64,000 bases of DNA from Acidimicrobiaceae bacterium UBA7830 (GCA_002501485.1 DLTS01000036.1:16359-80358), one strand, 5' to 3'; numbered from the stretch's first letter, positions 9,089 through 20,357 are shown. Made by a program: numbers and translations. Notes: a model not told the origin generated them from the sequence alone.

Positions 9089-10195
9089 TCAGGCCTCGTC
9101 CTCCGATGAGCGACGCCAGCGGAGATAACCCTCCATAAACTCGTCGAGGTCGCCATCAAAAATGCCTGAGACGTTCGCCGTTTCAACTTCGGTTCGCAGG
9201 TCTTTCACCATCTGGTAGGGCTGCATCACGTATGAACGAATCTGGCTTCCCCAACCGACCTGGGCCTGCTTCCCGCCGATCGCGTCGAGTTCTGCTTGAT
9301 GTTCTTCCTCAATTTTGGCCGCCAACATTGCTTGAAGGCGTCCAAGCGCGCGTTCACGGTTTTGCAGCTGACTGCGTTCTTCTTGAGAGGAAGCGACAAG
9401 CCCGGTGGGCTCGTGAATCAGGCGCACTGCGGACGATGTCTTGTTGACGTGCTGGCCGCCTGCACCCGATGCGCGGAATACTTCCATACGAATATCTGCC
9501 TCGTTGATGTCGATATCGGGTGCGTCCATCACGGGCCACACCTGAACCGCTGCAAAACTTGTCTGCCGGCGACCCTGGTTATCGAACGGGCTGATGCGCA
9601 CGAGGCGATGTGTTCCCCGCTCAGCGGTCATCAAACCGTAAGCATAACGCCCAGTAATCGTGACCTCAGCAGAGTTGATACCTGCCTCAGTGCCCTCTGA
9701 CTGGTAGTTCAATTCGATTGCGAACCCACGGCGCTCAGCCCACCTGCCGTACATACGAAGCAACATTTCGGCGAAGTCTTGGGCATCGACTCCACCGTCT
9801 TTTGCGTTGATCTGCACAATGCAGCCCGAGTCATCATGATCGCCGGTGAACAGGCTCCGGAGTTCAAGTTGATCGAGTCGGATAGCAGCTGCGGCAATTG
9901 ACTCCTCAATTTCAGGCTCGAGGCTGGCATCATCTTCGTCGCGCGCGAGTTCGTGCAACACCTCGACGTCTGACACCGATGCAACGATTTGCGAATAGGT
10001 ATCGACGTCATCTTTTACGGCTGCATATTCAGCGTTGACTGCTTTGGCTTTATCGGCGTCATCCCACAGGTCTGGTCGGGAGATTTCGGCCTCCAGCTCG
10101 ATGAGTCGGTCTCGGCCTTCGGGAATATGCAGATACGAAGAGGCTTCGTCTACCCGGCGAACAAGGTCGCGAATGTCATCAGTAAAGTCGCGCAT
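9089..10195 (-). CDS. prfB: Peptide chain release factor 2
   Basis: A 368-residue class I release factor that recognises UGA and UAA. It shows the SPF stop-recognition motif (202-204) and the catalytic GGQ (246-248) in [19 protein letters not shown]. The gene is one uninterrupted frame from ATG to stop, so the programmed +1 frameshift found in many bacterial prfB genes is absent. It lies 13 bases downstream of secA and upstream of ftsE. Confidence 0.95.
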   Translation of the reverse strand: MRDFTDDIRDLVRRVDEASSYLHIPEGRDRLIELEAEISRPDLWDDADKAKAVNAEYAAVKDDVDTYSQIVASVSDVEVLHELARDEDDASLEPEIEESIAAAAIRLDQLELRSLFTGDHDDSGCIVQINAKDGGVDAQDFAEMLLRMYGRWAERRGFAIELNYQSEGTEAGINSAEVTITGRYAYGLMTAERGTHRLVRISPFDNQGRRQTSFAAVQVWPVMDAPDIDINEADIRMEVFRASGAGGQHVNKTSSAVRLIHEPTGLVASSQEERSQLQNRERALGRLQAMLAAKIEEEHQAELDAIGGKQAQVGWGSQIRSYVMQPYQMVKDLRTEVETANVSGIFDGDLDEFMEGYLRWRRSSEDEA

Positions 10196-10207
10196 CGCAC
10201 TATCTCG

Positions 10208-12997
10208 TCAGGCTGCGCCGCAACAGTTCTTATATTTCTTCCCCGATCCACATGGACACGGAGCGTTTCGAGGTGTCTTCTCGAACGCATCTTTCACCAC
10301 CGTCTGCTGCTTTACTACAGGAGGGGGCGCGGCCGTTGGGGCTGGGGCACCCGATTCTTCTGCAACCGCCGCCGCCCGAGCTAAGGTAAATCCGCTTTCG
10401 TTCGACGACTCGCTGGAGGTCTGCTGCATATTCAGCACCTTTGGCGTGAGTTGAGGCTCGTCGGGCTGAGTGACCTGCACGTTCATCACGTAACGGACAA
10501 AATCTCTTGCAATGCCAGCCATCATTGCGCCGAACATCTGGAAACCTTCGCGCTGCCATTCAACGAGCGGGTCTTTTTGGCCCATCGCTCTAAGGTTGAT
10601 GCCCTCTTGCAGATAATCCATCTCTTCAAGATGCTCTCGCCAACGCTGGTCGATAATGCGCAACATCACTTGGCGTTCGACCTGACGCATGACCTCTTCG
10701 CCAAGTTCGACCTCGCGCTGCTCGTAATGGTTACGCGACTCTGCGAGTAGCACCTCGATGACTTCTTGCGAGGTGTGAAGGCGCCCGAGCTCTTCCGTCG
10801 TCGCGGTTGTTGGCCAATACAGCGCAGTTTCTTTCAGGAGACCGTCGAGATCCCATTCGTCGGTGGCTGCCGATACACAGTGAACGCCAACGAGATCAGA
10901 GACGGCATCATCGAGATACTCGTAGGCAGCAGAGCGAAGGTCGGCTCCCTCAAGAATCTGATCGCGCCTCTGGTAAATGATCTTGCGCTGTTCGTTCATC
11001 ACCTCGTCGTATTTGAGGACGTTCTTACGAACTTCGGCGTTTTTCTGCTCGACGGTGGTCTGGGCACGTTCAATGGCCTTCGTCACCATCTTCGCTTCGA
11101 TCGCCTCATCTTCATCGAAACGCCCCATTGCCCACTGCAGGGCGCCGGTGGCGAACAACCGCATCAGTTCATCATCGAGGCTGAGATAGAAGCGGCTTTC
11201 CCCGGGGTCTCCTTGGCGACCAGAACGTCCGCGCAACTGGTTGTCGATACGGCGGCTGTCGTGCCGTTCAGAGGCAATGACATAGAGGCCGCCGAGTTCC
11301 CTTACTTTCGACCCCTCTTCAGCGCATTCGGTGGAGAACCGATTGAGGTGGTGCTCGTAGCGCTCGAAGGCGGCAACTCGTTGTTCGCGGAAGTCAACGG
11401 GCATGTGCTCCAACGGCTGTGGAAGTGCGAAATCATCGACGAGCAACTCTTCGTCGAAGCCTTCCTTCAGCACCTCTCTCCGGGCGAGAAGTTCGGCGTT
11501 GCCACCGAGGAGGATGTCGACACCGCGACCTGCCATGTTCGTTGCGACCGTGATCGACCCAAGCCGGCCCGCTTGAGCGACGATTTCTGCCTCTCGGGTG
11601 TGTTGTTTGGCGTTCAGCACCTCGTGGTCGATGCCACGATCTCTCATCATCTTTGAGAGCAACTCGCTCTTTTCGACCGACACCGTGCCGACAAGCACCG
11701 GCTGGCCAGTCTCGTGGCGCTCGACAATGTCATCGATGACTGCGTTGAACTTTCCAACCTCACTCTTGTAAATCAGGTCTGCCTGATCGAGTCGAGCAAT
11801 TTCTCGATTCGTTGGGATGGGAACGACTCCGAGACCGTAGGTATTCATGAGCTCCGCCGCCTCGGTCGAAGCAGTACCGGTCATACCGGCAAGCTTGTCG
11901 TACATCCGGAAGTAGTTCTGCAAGGTGATCGTTGCGAGGGTCTGATTCTCCTCTTTGATCTTGACGCCCTCTTTCGCCTCCACCGCCTGGTGAATACCCT
12001 CAGACCAACGGCGACCCTCAAGAATTCGACCGGTGAACTCGTCAACGATCTTTACGTCTCCGCCTTGAACGATGTAATCCTTGTCACGGCGGTACAACTC
12101 TTTTGCCTTCAACGCCACCGTGAACTGGTGAACGAAGTTTGCCTGCACATCGTCGTAAAGGTTTTCAACTCCGAGGGCTTGCTCGACCTTCTCGATGCCG
12201 GGCTCGAGCGGAACAACAACTCGCTTATCTTCCTCAACCTCGTAATCAACGTCACGGGTGAGGGTCCGCACAATCGACGCAAATCGGTAATACAACTTTG
12301 CGGCATCGCCAACTCGGCCAGAAATGATCAGCGGGGTTCGCGCCTCATCGATAAGGATTGAGTCAACCTCGTCAACAATGCAGAACGAGTTACCTCGTTG
12401 CACTTTGTCACTCAATCGACCCGCCATGTTGTCGCGCAGGTAGTCGAAACCAAATTCGTTATTCGTTCCGTAGGTGATATCGCAGCCGTAACTGGCGCGC
12501 TTTTCATCAGAGCCAGTCTTCACTCCGGGTATCACCAAGCCGACGGTCAAGCCGAGCCAACGATGTAACTGCCCCATCCACTCAGCATCTCGACGAGCGA
12601 GATAGTCGTTGACGGTGACGAGATGCACGCCTTTGCCTGAAAGCCCATTGAGGAAGGCCGGCAGAGTCGAAACAAGGGTTTTGCCCTCTCCGGTTTTCAT
12701 TTCGGCTACCCAGCCAAAGTGCAGCGCCGCACCACCCATCAACTGGACGTCGTAGTGACGCTGTCCCAGCACGCGATTAGCTGCTTCGCGAGTAACTGCA
12801 AACGCTTCGATGAGAAGATCGTCGAGCGTTTCGCCGCGGTCGAGCCGCTCGCGAAATTCAACAGTTTTATGTCGGAGGTCATCATCTGACAGCGATCCGA
12901 TCGAATCTCCAAGCGCGCCAATATCGGGCACGATGCCCTCAAGAGCCTTTAGTTTCTTGCCCTCACCAGCGCGAAGGACGCGATCAAGAATTCCCAT
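10208..12997 (-). CDS. secA: Preprotein translocase ATPase SecA
   Basis: A 929-residue motor of the general secretion pathway. Visible landmarks: [20 protein letters not shown] with Walker A at 101-107, the DEAD-like box [29 protein letters not shown] helicase motif written here as [24 protein letters not shown], and a C-terminal zinc-binding SEC-C tail [13 protein letters not shown] (914-926) that binds SecB or ribosomes in other bacteria. Between the helical scaffold and this tail is a variable Ala/Pro-rich linker. The 929-residue length is full. A hibernation factor gene that often precedes secA is not present; comF is upstream. Confidence 0.97.
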   Translation of the reverse strand: MGILDRVLRAGEGKKLKALEGIVPDIGALGDSIGSLSDDDLRHKTVEFRERLDRGETLDDLLIEAFAVTREAANRVLGQRHYDVQLMGGAALHFGWVAEMKTGEGKTLVSTLPAFLNGLSGKGVHLVTVNDYLARRDAEWMGQLHRWLGLTVGLVIPGVKTGSDEKRASYGCDITYGTNNEFGFDYLRDNMAGRLSDKVQRGNSFCIVDEVDSILIDEARTPLIISGRVGDAAKLYYRFASIVRTLTRDVDYEVEEDKRVVVPLEPGIEKVEQALGVENLYDDVQANFVHQFTVALKAKELYRRDKDYIVQGGDVKIVDEFTGRILEGRRWSEGIHQAVEAKEGVKIKEENQTLATITLQNYFRMYDKLAGMTGTASTEAAELMNTYGLGVVPIPTNREIARLDQADLIYKSEVGKFNAVIDDIVERHETGQPVLVGTVSVEKSELLSKMMRDRGIDHEVLNAKQHTREAEIVAQAGRLGSITVATNMAGRGVDILLGGNAELLARREVLKEGFDEELLVDDFALPQPLEHMPVDFREQRVAAFERYEHHLNRFSTECAEEGSKVRELGGLYVIASERHDSRRIDNQLRGRSGRQGDPGESRFYLSLDDELMRLFATGALQWAMGRFDEDEAIEAKMVTKAIERAQTTVEQKNAEVRKNVLKYDEVMNEQRKIIYQRRDQILEGADLRSAAYEYLDDAVSDLVGVHCVSAATDEWDLDGLLKETALYWPTTATTEELGRLHTSQEVIEVLLAESRNHYEQREVELGEEVMRQVERQVMLRIIDQRWREHLEEMDYLQEGINLRAMGQKDPLVEWQREGFQMFGAMMAGIARDFVRYVMNVQVTQPDEPQLTPKVLNMQQTSSESSNESGFTLARAAAVAEESGAPAPTAAPPPVVKQQTVVKDAFEKTPRNAPCPCGSGKKYKNCCGAA

Positions 12998-13025
12998 GCG
13001 GTCATGAGCCTATCGGCGGGTACTC

Positions 13026-13736
13026 TCAGGCTGCCGCCCGAAATAGCCCACGTGGTGCCTCACGGCCTTCGGCAACACGTTTTGGTATCGCTGCAACCGC
13101 AGCAACATGGATGTGGCTGACTCCGGCAGTTCTCAAGGCGCCCGACGCCGCAGCAAGGGTTGCTCCGGTGGTGACAACATCGTCAATCAACAACACTCGT
13201 GAATAGCGGGTACGCCGTCCCCTAAAACCAGGGCCATTCTGACGCTCGAGACCGCTCCGGGTTTTCTGCTCTGCAGAGTTAGCCCTAACGAGGGTTCGAA
13301 CGACCGGCAGCCCGAGCTGCGCCCCGACCATGCGAGCCATCAACTCACACGGATCAAAACCGCGCTCACGACGACGACGCTCCGAGCTAGGAACCCACGT
13401 GACCGCATGGATGTCAACCCCTGGAACGAGACCATCGTGAATAATGCTCCGAGATAACAGACCACTGAGATACTTAGCCGCACCTCGATGGTTCTTAAAT
13501 TTCATGCCGTTGACAACGTCACGAAGACACCCGCTGAACTCGCCGACAATCGTTCGGTTGGTCTCGGCCGGTGAACCTGTCGAGACCGAGCGCAACTGTT
13601 CGATAATTGAGCATCGACACAGCCGGCATACCTCGGCTCCGTCTTGACCGCACGCCGCACAAATTGGCGGACAGATTGCGTCGACGACCTGCAAAAGGGC
13701 TCTTCGGCAGAATTGAAACAGATTATTGAACACCAC
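13026..13736 (-). CDS. comF: ComF family phosphoribosyltransferase-like protein
   Basis: A 236-residue protein with an N-terminal zinc-ribbon-like cysteine cluster (Cys22, 26, 29, 37, 40) and a C-terminal PRTase domain bearing the PRPP loop RVLLIDDVVTTGAT (180-193). ComF proteins act in natural transformation or DNA uptake in some bacteria; in actinobacteria the role is not well defined. It is 28 bases upstream of secA on the same strand. Full length, no signal peptide. Confidence 0.88.
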   Translation of the reverse strand: MVFNNLFQFCRRALLQVVDAICPPICAACGQDGAEVCRLCRCSIIEQLRSVSTGSPAETNRTIVGEFSGCLRDVVNGMKFKNHRGAAKYLSGLLSRSIIHDGLVPGVDIHAVTWVPSSERRRRERGFDPCELMARMVGAQLGLPVVRTLVRANSAEQKTRSGLERQNGPGFRGRRTRYSRVLLIDDVVTTGATLAAASGALRTAGVSHIHVAAVAAIPKRVAEGREAPRGLFRAAA

Positions 13737-13772
13737 CTCGTCAGCATGACGGAAGGGTGTGACAGTCGGTGC

Positions 13773-15230
13773 TTAGTAGCGGTAGTGCTCTGGCTTGAAT
13801 GGGCCCGACGGCTCAACACCGAGGTACTCGGCCTGCTCGTCGGTGAGTTTCGTCAACCGCACACCCAGCGAGTCGAGGTGGAATGTAGCAACACGCTCAT
13901 CGAGATGCTTCGGCAGCACATGAACACCGAGTGGATAGCGATCGAGATGGTTAAACAACTCGATCTGGGCAAGCACCTGGTTCGAGAACGAACAACTCAT
14001 TACAAAGCTCGGATGACCAGTTGCGCAACCCAAGTTCACGAGGCGTCCCTCCGCAAGAACGATCACCTGATGACCATCATCGAACGTCCAGACGTCGGTT
14101 CCCGGCTTCAACTCATCACGCACCGCACCTGAGCGAGCAAGTCCAGCCATATCAATTTCGTTGTCGAAGTGACCGATATTGCAGACGATTGCATTGTGCT
14201 TCATCTCACGCATGTGATCGGTAGTGATGATGTCGGCATTACCCGTAGCGGTGACGAACAAATCAGCATCTCCGACAACCTCATCGAGAGGAAGCACCTG
14301 CAAGCCCTCCATTGCGGCCTGCAGCGCATTGATCGGATCGATCTCAGTAACGATCACTCGGCAACCCTGCCCACGCAGAGACTGAGCACAGCCCTTACCG
14401 ACATCGCCATACCCGCAAACGACCGCAACTTTGCCGCCCAACATGATGTCCGTTCCACGACTGATTGAGTCGACCAGTGAGTGGCGGCAGCCGTACAGGT
14501 TGTCGAACTTCGATTTGGTGACCGAGTCGTTCACATTGATCGCCGGGAACAACAACGTGTTGTCCTCAGCCATCTTGTACAGCCGCTTCACACCTGTGGT
14601 GGTCTCTTCGGTAACACCTTTAATGAGCTTCGCCATGCGCGTCCACTTTGTCGGGTCAGACTTCAGCGTCCGCTGCAACAGCCCAAGGATGACTGCGAGT
14701 TCTGCGTTATTCGCTTCGGTCGGGTCAGGCACCTGCCCAGCTGCTTCATACTCAACACCCCTGTGAAGTAACAGCGTTGCATCGCCACCATCGTCCAGGA
14801 TCATGTTGGGACCGTCGTGACCCTCCCAGGTCATCATCTGCTCGGTACACCACCAATATTCCTCAAGAGTCTCACCTTTCCAGGCAAAGACCGGCACGCC
14901 CTGCGGATCGTCTTCGGTCCCGTCAGGCCCCACGACAACCGCTGCCGCCGCGTGGTCTTGGGTAGAAAAAATGTTGCATGAAGCCCATCGAACTTCAGCC
15001 CCCAACGTCGTCAACGTCTCAATGAGCACTGCGGTCTGAACCGTCATATGCAGCGATCCTGAAATGCGGGCGCCAGCAAGCGGCTTTGTAGAGGCATACT
15101 CACGGCGAATTGCCATCAGGCCTGGCATTTCATGCTCAGCGAGCAACATCTCTTTGCGGCCAAATGGTGCCAATGAAAGATCAGCAACACGGAAATCTTG
15201 CGAGGCCGAAATACGGGTTTGAGTAGACAT
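13773..15230 (-). CDS. ahcY: S-adenosyl-L-homocysteine hydrolase
   Basis: A 485-residue enzyme that cleaves S-adenosylhomocysteine to adenosine and homocysteine, restoring the methylation cycle. The NAD site [20 protein letters not shown], the substrate region [13 protein letters not shown] and the C-terminal PEHYRY are diagnostic. The ATG at 15230 ([12 protein letters not shown]) is preceded by GAGGAG seven bases upstream; the frame open to 15305 is leader. The insert of about 40 residues typical of actinobacterial and plant enzymes (around [17 protein letters not shown]) is present. A strong stem-loop lies in the leader. Confidence 0.97.
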   Translation of the reverse strand: MSTQTRISASQDFRVADLSLAPFGRKEMLLAEHEMPGLMAIRREYASTKPLAGARISGSLHMTVQTAVLIETLTTLGAEVRWASCNIFSTQDHAAAAVVVGPDGTEDDPQGVPVFAWKGETLEEYWWCTEQMMTWEGHDGPNMILDDGGDATLLLHRGVEYEAAGQVPDPTEANNAELAVILGLLQRTLKSDPTKWTRMAKLIKGVTEETTTGVKRLYKMAEDNTLLFPAINVNDSVTKSKFDNLYGCRHSLVDSISRGTDIMLGGKVAVVCGYGDVGKGCAQSLRGQGCRVIVTEIDPINALQAAMEGLQVLPLDEVVGDADLFVTATGNADIITTDHMREMKHNAIVCNIGHFDNEIDMAGLARSGAVRDELKPGTDVWTFDDGHQVIVLAEGRLVNLGCATGHPSFVMSCSFSNQVLAQIELFNHLDRYPLGVHVLPKHLDERVATFHLDSLGVRLTKLTDEQAEYLGVEPSGPFKPEHYRY

Positions 15231-15278
15231 GGCGGTTCTCCTCGACTGAAGTCGTTTAGTGAAAGTCTGATTGAGGAA

Positions 15279-15300
15279 CGAGCCGGAGCCTCCTGGCCCG
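15279..15300 (-). promoter_or_regulatory. GC-rich stem-loop in the ahcY leader
   Basis: Reading the - strand, CGGGCC pairs with GGCTCG (one G-U pair) and GGA with TCC around a GGC triloop, with one bulged A: about nine base pairs, roughly 50-70 bases upstream of the ahcY ATG. No T-run follows, so it is not a simple terminator. I could not fit it to the published SAH riboswitch consensus. It may be a 5'-UTR control element or the terminator-like end of the upstream unit. Confidence 0.35.
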
Positions 15301-15362
15301 ATCACGACAGCCCGCGGAAGACCTCAGCCTAACGTTGCGAATCGAAACCGTGACGAACGCTG

Positions 15363-15572
15363 TCAACCTGAGGCAATCGCAAGCAGCCGCTGCACCTCGT
15401 CTTTGGAGATCTGAGAGGCCTCATCAATGAGCATCACTGGGATGTTGTCACGAACTGGATAGGTGCGGAGGAGCCGATCGTTCAGCAACACGCCTTCGGA
15501 CTCGACATACACCAACACACCCTTATCTTCGGGGCAAACCAAGATTTCAAGAAGCTGGGGGTCGAGTGACAT
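15363..15572 (-). CDS. Trm112 family / UPF0434-like small protein
   Basis: A 69-residue protein with the family pattern LLEILVCPEDKGVL near the N terminus and a central YPVRDNIPVMLIDEA, which match Trm112/UPF0434 proteins. Only one of the usual zinc cysteines (Cys13) is visible, so it is probably a non-zinc member. Bacterial members are of uncertain role; eukaryotic Trm112 activates methyltransferases. It sits between phosphomannomutase and ahcY, as in other actinobacteria. Confidence 0.85.
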   Translation of the reverse strand: MSLDPQLLEILVCPEDKGVLVYVESEGVLLNDRLLRTYPVRDNIPVMLIDEASQISKDEVQRLLAIASG

Positions 15573-15631
15573 GACGTCTCCTTTTCAGATCGCCTACAGC
15601 GTACCGAGCAGTTGCTGTGCAATCCGCACAC

Positions 15632-16984
15632 CTATGCGGTGATGATGTCGAGCACTTCTGCGACATGAGTATCACACGACGCCACGTCTGCAGCCTCAAG
15701 ATTCAATCGCAGTAGCGGTTCGGTATTCGAGGGGCGGAGATTGAACCACCATTCGCCAGCATCGACGGTAAGCCCGTCGAGCTCATCGAGATCGCAATGC
15801 GAATACGCGTCTCGAACCCGATCGATGACCGCCGAGGGATCGTCGACCACAGTGTTGATTTCACCTGAAGCGACATATGGCTCGTAGGGCGTGCGCAACT
15901 CTGAAAGTATCAAGCCCGAACGAGCTAGTTCAGAGATCATAATGAGACTCGCGATCAAACCCGAATCTGCTCTGAAATTGTCAGCAAAGTAGTAGTGGGC
16001 CGAGTGCTCGCCACCAAACACGGCATTCCTACTCGCCATCTCTGTTTTGATGTAACTGTGGCCCACGCGAGTGCGCACAGGGTTTCCGCCATGCGCTGCA
16101 ATCGTCTCTGGCACCGCTTTCGAACAGATCAGATTGTGCAAAATCGTTGACCCCGGATGATCGCGCAGCATCGCCACTGCAAGGACCGCAGTCGTCACCG
16201 ACCCGCTCAGCCCGACGCCCTTCTCGTCAACGATGAAGACCCGGTCGGCATCACCATCGAAGGCCAAACCAATGTCAAATCCGCCCGACACCACTCTCGC
16301 TTGAAGATCGCGCTGGTTCGCAGGCTGCAACGGATCGGCCGGATGATTAGGAAACGTGCCGTCGAGCTCTCCATACATAACCTCGAGTTCGATCATCGGA
16401 AGTCTCTCAAAGAGTGCCGGCACAACGAGACCGCCCATGCCATTCGCCGTATCGACAACAACACGCATTGGCTTGAGTGCCGCGACATCAACAAATGACA
16501 TGACGTGATCGACAAACCCATCGAGCATGTCGCGTTGTTCGCGTTGGCCACGCGCTGCTGCTACCTCTGGCACGTCTCCGTCAAGCATTGCCTGAGCAGC
16601 ATCACGAATATCTGCCAAGCCCGAATCAATGCCGACAGGACGAGCCCCCGCCTGACAGAACTTGATGCCGTTGTACTGCGCAGGGTTGTGCGACGCCGTA
16701 AAGACAGCACCGGGCAGATCAAGTCGCCCAGAAGCGAAATAGAGAAGGTCGGTCGACACTAGACCGAGGTCGATCACATCGATACCTGCATCTTGGACAC
16801 CCTCGGCGAACGCACCTACAAACTCTGGCCCGCTTGGACGCATGTCTCGACCAACGACGATCGCATCAGAGCCTACATAGCGGGCAAACGCTGAGCCGAG
16901 CGCCCGAGCCGTCGGGACATCAAACTCTTCAGGGATGACACCCCGAACGTCGTACGCCTTTACGATCCGGGAAAGATCCGCCAT
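15632..16984 (-). CDS. manB: Phosphomannomutase/phosphoglucomutase
   Basis: A 450-residue alpha-D-phosphohexomutase. The phosphoserine loop FTASHNPAQYNG (Ser98), the Mg-binding FDGDADRVF (242-250), the sugar-binding GGEHSAHYYF (324-333) and the phosphate-binding RPSNTEPLLRLN near the C terminus are all intact. It interconverts mannose-6-P and mannose-1-P, feeding GDP-mannose for cell-surface glycans, and may also act on glucose phosphates. The neighbourhood with DUF3499 and the Trm112-like gene resembles the mycobacterial manB locus. Confidence 0.93.
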   Translation of the reverse strand: MADLSRIVKAYDVRGVIPEEFDVPTARALGSAFARYVGSDAIVVGRDMRPSGPEFVGAFAEGVQDAGIDVIDLGLVSTDLLYFASGRLDLPGAVFTASHNPAQYNGIKFCQAGARPVGIDSGLADIRDAAQAMLDGDVPEVAAARGQREQRDMLDGFVDHVMSFVDVAALKPMRVVVDTANGMGGLVVPALFERLPMIELEVMYGELDGTFPNHPADPLQPANQRDLQARVVSGGFDIGLAFDGDADRVFIVDEKGVGLSGSVTTAVLAVAMLRDHPGSTILHNLICSKAVPETIAAHGGNPVRTRVGHSYIKTEMASRNAVFGGEHSAHYYFADNFRADSGLIASLIMISELARSGLILSELRTPYEPYVASGEINTVVDDPSAVIDRVRDAYSHCDLDELDGLTVDAGEWWFNLRPSNTEPLLRLNLEAADVASCDTHVAEVLDIITA

Positions 16985-17005
16985 TGCGGGGAGGCTAACT
17001 GGCGA

Positions 17006-19618
17006 TTACGCAGTGCCGCTCTCGTTCACAGGAACGACATCGTCGGCGAGAGCATCATCGACAGCTGGTTCAACCGGTGCGGGGTAGTGACCATGGTCGA
17101 GATCTCCATCGCGACGCCAGCGAATACAGAGGCCGATGCCCGCAAGCGACAGCAGAACCGTCACCCAATCGAGGCCGGTACGGGAATATGTCAGCGACAC
17201 CTCGTTACTCGTTGGGACGACCACCATTGCATTCGGAGCGATTCGGTACACCTCGTCAGCTCCTTCAACCGACCAGTTCGGGAAGTAACTCACCTTGATG
17301 AGCACCGGCACCCCCGTCTGATCAACTTCAAACTCGATGATGTTCTGATCGATTACCACGTTCTCGATCGATACGGCCGGAAGCAAAACCTGAGTGATGG
17401 GCTCGGCAGGGACCACAATGTCGACGCGCCGCCCAGGGCCTCTAGGCACACCTTCTTGGCGGCTCACATCAACTACCGCATCGATGCGCTGCCATGACTC
17501 AGGACCATCATCTGCTGGCATTGCGACCCAATCTGAAGGATGCTGAAACCAACTCGTTCCAAGCTCGAGATGACGTTCACGTTGATCACCAGCACGCTCA
17601 TTGACCACCACCGGCTGCACGGCGAGAGGCACGACGATGTCAGAATTTGCTACCTCGTAGACCTCCCACGGGCCTGACGATGCGGCAAGGGTCAGCTCAG
17701 GCTGCTGCCGAGCTTCAACTTTTGCCTCATCGGTGCGAACCATCGCGTATTTCACACCCAAGTCTTGGAGGTGCCGCACGCCCACCGAGGCATTGTTGTC
17801 GACATAGCGAAGTTCACGAACAGGGTTCGATGACTGCTTCGACATCGCGGCAGTTGCCAAAAATGAATATGGAGTTGTTCCAGATGCCTCGAAGAACAAC
17901 GCCTCCATCGACCCGATACACCCGTCCGTCCAGAACGGCAAGAGCATCAGCGCCATCGTCGTGCCGTATTGACCGTTATCGGGGCTGTTCTCCCAAAGCG
18001 CTCGGCCGCAGCCGCGCTCCGGATCGTCACCGAGGGCTGCCATTGCTGCAACGATCGAGTGATACTCGGTATACGCAGCACCTCGCCCCTCGTAACCGGT
18101 GAAGTTGTAGCTCGACCACCCATCTCCGGACGCTCTCACGTTGGTTGACGTCGCCTTGAATGGCCCCCAGCCGTACACCTGTGCGCCATTGTGGGTAGTG
18201 ATGCCTCCCCCTGGCAGCACCTGAAACATGAAGCCCAGCACGCTAAGAACACAGAGAGCCGAAAGTGCTCCGAAGCCCGTCGCAACGCGATGACCAACCG
18301 GCTTAACTGCCTGCCGCTCCTTCACGACGTTCCACGCAACATTCATGACCGCAACAGCACCCACCATCATCAGCATGTATCGAACGAGGTAGAGGAACGG
18401 CAACAAACGAGGGTTCCACAACAGCCCGATTACGGGCAACGAATCTCGAGCCAGATATACCCCGGAAAAGATCACTAGACCGGTTATGCCCAGCGCACTT
18501 CCATTTTGATGGCGGCGAAGCACACTCCACACGATTCCGATGATTGCAAGCACGGAAATGATGATGTCTAACGGCGCGGTCAATGGGAAGAACATGTCCC
18601 AGAACGAATCCTCGGCACCTTCTGGTCGTGGGCCGTACTTCATGTCAGTCATGTACTCGTGATTCACCAAGAACGGACCAACCCACCACGCAACGAGCAA
18701 AAAGGCCGTGATGCCGGTCGTCAACACCCATCGCCAACGATCGCGATCGACCCACAGGGCAGTGAACACGAGTGCCGCCACCGATATGAAAATGAGGACG
18801 ATTCCATGCGACACCGCAGCAGCTGCGATCAGTGCCGCCGTCCACACCCGGTATTTGCCGGTTCTCAGCCCAGCAGCGAGTGCACCGAGGGCAAGTATTG
18901 CCAAGGTGAGGGCGATCGAAAACGAGAATTCTCCCGCCATCGTCGACTTCAAGTTGCCGCCATAGATCGTGAAACTTTCGTCGAGCAAAAAAGCGAGGCC
19001 AGCAAAGGCGAACAACTCAGGAATCGGAAACGCGAATTTTGCGAGTCGGCCGAATCCCCAACATGCGGCAGGCAGCGTCAATAAGCCGAGTACACCGACG
19101 AGTTTCAACGCAACGCCGTATGGAAGTAGCACGTCGACCAGCACCACAGCAAGGGCCGGCAACACCATGTAAAAGCGATACGCGGGCATGCCGCCGTACC
19201 AGTCCATTGTCCAACCGTTGAGGCGGAAGCCCGGCAGAAGGTGGTCTCGCAGGAATGCTGGCCCCCACACGTGGGCTCCGAAGTCGCCACCGGTCGGCGT
19301 GTTGTCATCAAAAATAAGGTCTGCCCCCGGGCTCAATGGATTGAGGTGAACAACGTTCATCATGATCGTCGTCGTAACCGCTAGCGAGAACGCCGTAAAC
19401 GAACACTTCCAGATGCGACTCGAATCCCACTCTGACGACAGCCAATGGCGTGGACGCTCGGTGAGCCGCAGGAATACTCGCTGCGCCAGCGAAGGCGCGC
19501 GGGCGGCAGTTTCTCCATTGTCAGTGTCAGAACCCTCTTGTTCCTCGACTTCGCTACTCACATTGCTAGTCTGCCACGACCGACCGAATGTTCGCAGAAC
19601 ACCAGCTTGCGGTTCCAT
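17006..19618 (-). CDS. Large multi-spanning membrane protein (PTPS-related/YfhO-like)
   Basis: About 870 residues. An N-terminal polar stretch is followed by about a dozen membrane helices up to roughly residue 480, a long extracytoplasmic region, and a final helix near the C terminus. The early loop GGDFGAHVWGPAFLRDHLLP followed by GW..DWYGGMPAYRFY resembles the 6-pyruvoyl-tetrahydropterin-synthase-related membrane family and GT-C glycosyltransferases, in which such Asp and His residues follow the first helix. The C-terminal YFPNWSVEGADEVYRI is typical of YfhO-like proteins. The likely role is transfer or modification of lipid-linked sugars outside the membrane; unproven. The ATG at 19618 lies one base past the CPBP stop; starts inside the first 60 residues are possible. 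Confidence 0.7.
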   Translation of the reverse strand: MEPQAGVLRTFGRSWQTSNVSSEVEEQEGSDTDNGETAARAPSLAQRVFLRLTERPRHWLSSEWDSSRIWKCSFTAFSLAVTTTIMMNVVHLNPLSPGADLIFDDNTPTGGDFGAHVWGPAFLRDHLLPGFRLNGWTMDWYGGMPAYRFYMVLPALAVVLVDVLLPYGVALKLVGVLGLLTLPAACWGFGRLAKFAFPIPELFAFAGLAFLLDESFTIYGGNLKSTMAGEFSFSIALTLAILALGALAAGLRTGKYRVWTAALIAAAAVSHGIVLIFISVAALVFTALWVDRDRWRWVLTTGITAFLLVAWWVGPFLVNHEYMTDMKYGPRPEGAEDSFWDMFFPLTAPLDIIISVLAIIGIVWSVLRRHQNGSALGITGLVIFSGVYLARDSLPVIGLLWNPRLLPFLYLVRYMLMMVGAVAVMNVAWNVVKERQAVKPVGHRVATGFGALSALCVLSVLGFMFQVLPGGGITTHNGAQVYGWGPFKATSTNVRASGDGWSSYNFTGYEGRGAAYTEYHSIVAAMAALGDDPERGCGRALWENSPDNGQYGTTMALMLLPFWTDGCIGSMEALFFEASGTTPYSFLATAAMSKQSSNPVRELRYVDNNASVGVRHLQDLGVKYAMVRTDEAKVEARQQPELTLAASSGPWEVYEVANSDIVVPLAVQPVVVNERAGDQRERHLELGTSWFQHPSDWVAMPADDGPESWQRIDAVVDVSRQEGVPRGPGRRVDIVVPAEPITQVLLPAVSIENVVIDQNIIEFEVDQTGVPVLIKVSYFPNWSVEGADEVYRIAPNAMVVVPTSNEVSLTYSRTGLDWVTVLLSLAGIGLCIRWRRDGDLDHGHYPAPVEPAVDDALADDVVPVNESGTA

Positions 19619-19619
19619 G

Positions 19620-20357
19620 TCAGCCAAAGAGCAAGAGCGCAAAGATTCCGGTTGCGTTGAACGATGCGTGCGTAATGATCGATGCACCAAGTCGACCCGT
19701 TCGAAGCAACATACACCCGAAGACAACGCCGGCTAACGCAAGCCCCGGCAACTCCACCGGCCGAAGATGGATGAGACCGAAAAAGATCGACGCGGCAAAC
19801 AGCCCCGCAACGGGGCCAAATCTGGCTGACGCGGACCGCTGCAACAGGCCGCGATACACCAACTCTTCGACGAGCGGCGCACCAACCACCACGACAAGTA
19901 CGAGGAGCAAGGTCTTCCAGCCTCCGGCTGAATCAACAAGATCTTTCGCCGTTTCTTCAAGGGCCGAGCTATCAAAGGTGGAGGGCCAGATCGCTCTTAA
20001 TGGGACATAGATCACAGGCACAAGGATCACCTGAGCCAACACACCCACTGGAATACCGATGAGATCGATCCACCGAAACGACAGCCCGAACATTGTTCGA
20101 AAATCGACCGCCTGCATGCGGCACGCCGTCCACAACGCCACCAGCAGGCATGTCCACGACGCGACCGCCATTGTGGTCAATGTGAGGGTGCCGGTTCCAT
20201 TTTCTGTCGACGAGAGGGCGTAGATCACGCCCCCGAGAACAATGCCCCCGACCGACCAGCCAAGAGACCACAGTGCGAGCGCCTGCCCTAACGGGACAGA
20301 CGGAGATCGTTCAGACAGCGACACGCCAGCCGAGTTGCTGGATGCGCCGATCGACAA
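19620..20357 (-). CDS. CPBP family intramembrane metalloprotease
   Basis: A membrane protein of 234-245 residues with about seven or eight helices carrying the three Abi/CAAX-protease motifs: EELVYRGLLQR (the EExxYR motif), FFGLIHLRP (FxxxH) and THASFNATG (HxxxN). These residues form the zinc site. Substrates are unknown. The ATG at 20357 overlaps the DUF3499 gene by 47 bases; a GTG at 20324 (VSLSERSPSVPLG) would shorten the overlap to 14 bases and is an equally good start. Confidence 0.85.
   Translation of the reverse strand: MSIGASSNSAGVSLSERSPSVPLGQALALWSLGWSVGGIVLGGVIYALSSTENGTGTLTLTTMAVASWTCLLVALWTACRMQAVDFRTMFGLSFRWIDLIGIPVGVLAQVILVPVIYVPLRAIWPSTFDSSALEETAKDLVDSAGGWKTLLLVLVVVVGAPLVEELVYRGLLQRSASARFGPVAGLFAASIFFGLIHLRPVELPGLALAGVVFGCMLLRTGRLGASIITHASFNATGIFALLLFG

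Noticed and set aside
9049..9186. Longer FtsE starting at 9186
   Set aside because: It would overlap prfB by nearly 100 bases and gives an N terminus unlike any FtsE; ATG 9048 gives the normal length.
15231..15362. SAH riboswitch before ahcY
   Set aside because: The hairpin is real, but the order of conserved bases around it does not match the consensus I know, so only a generic leader stem-loop is reported.
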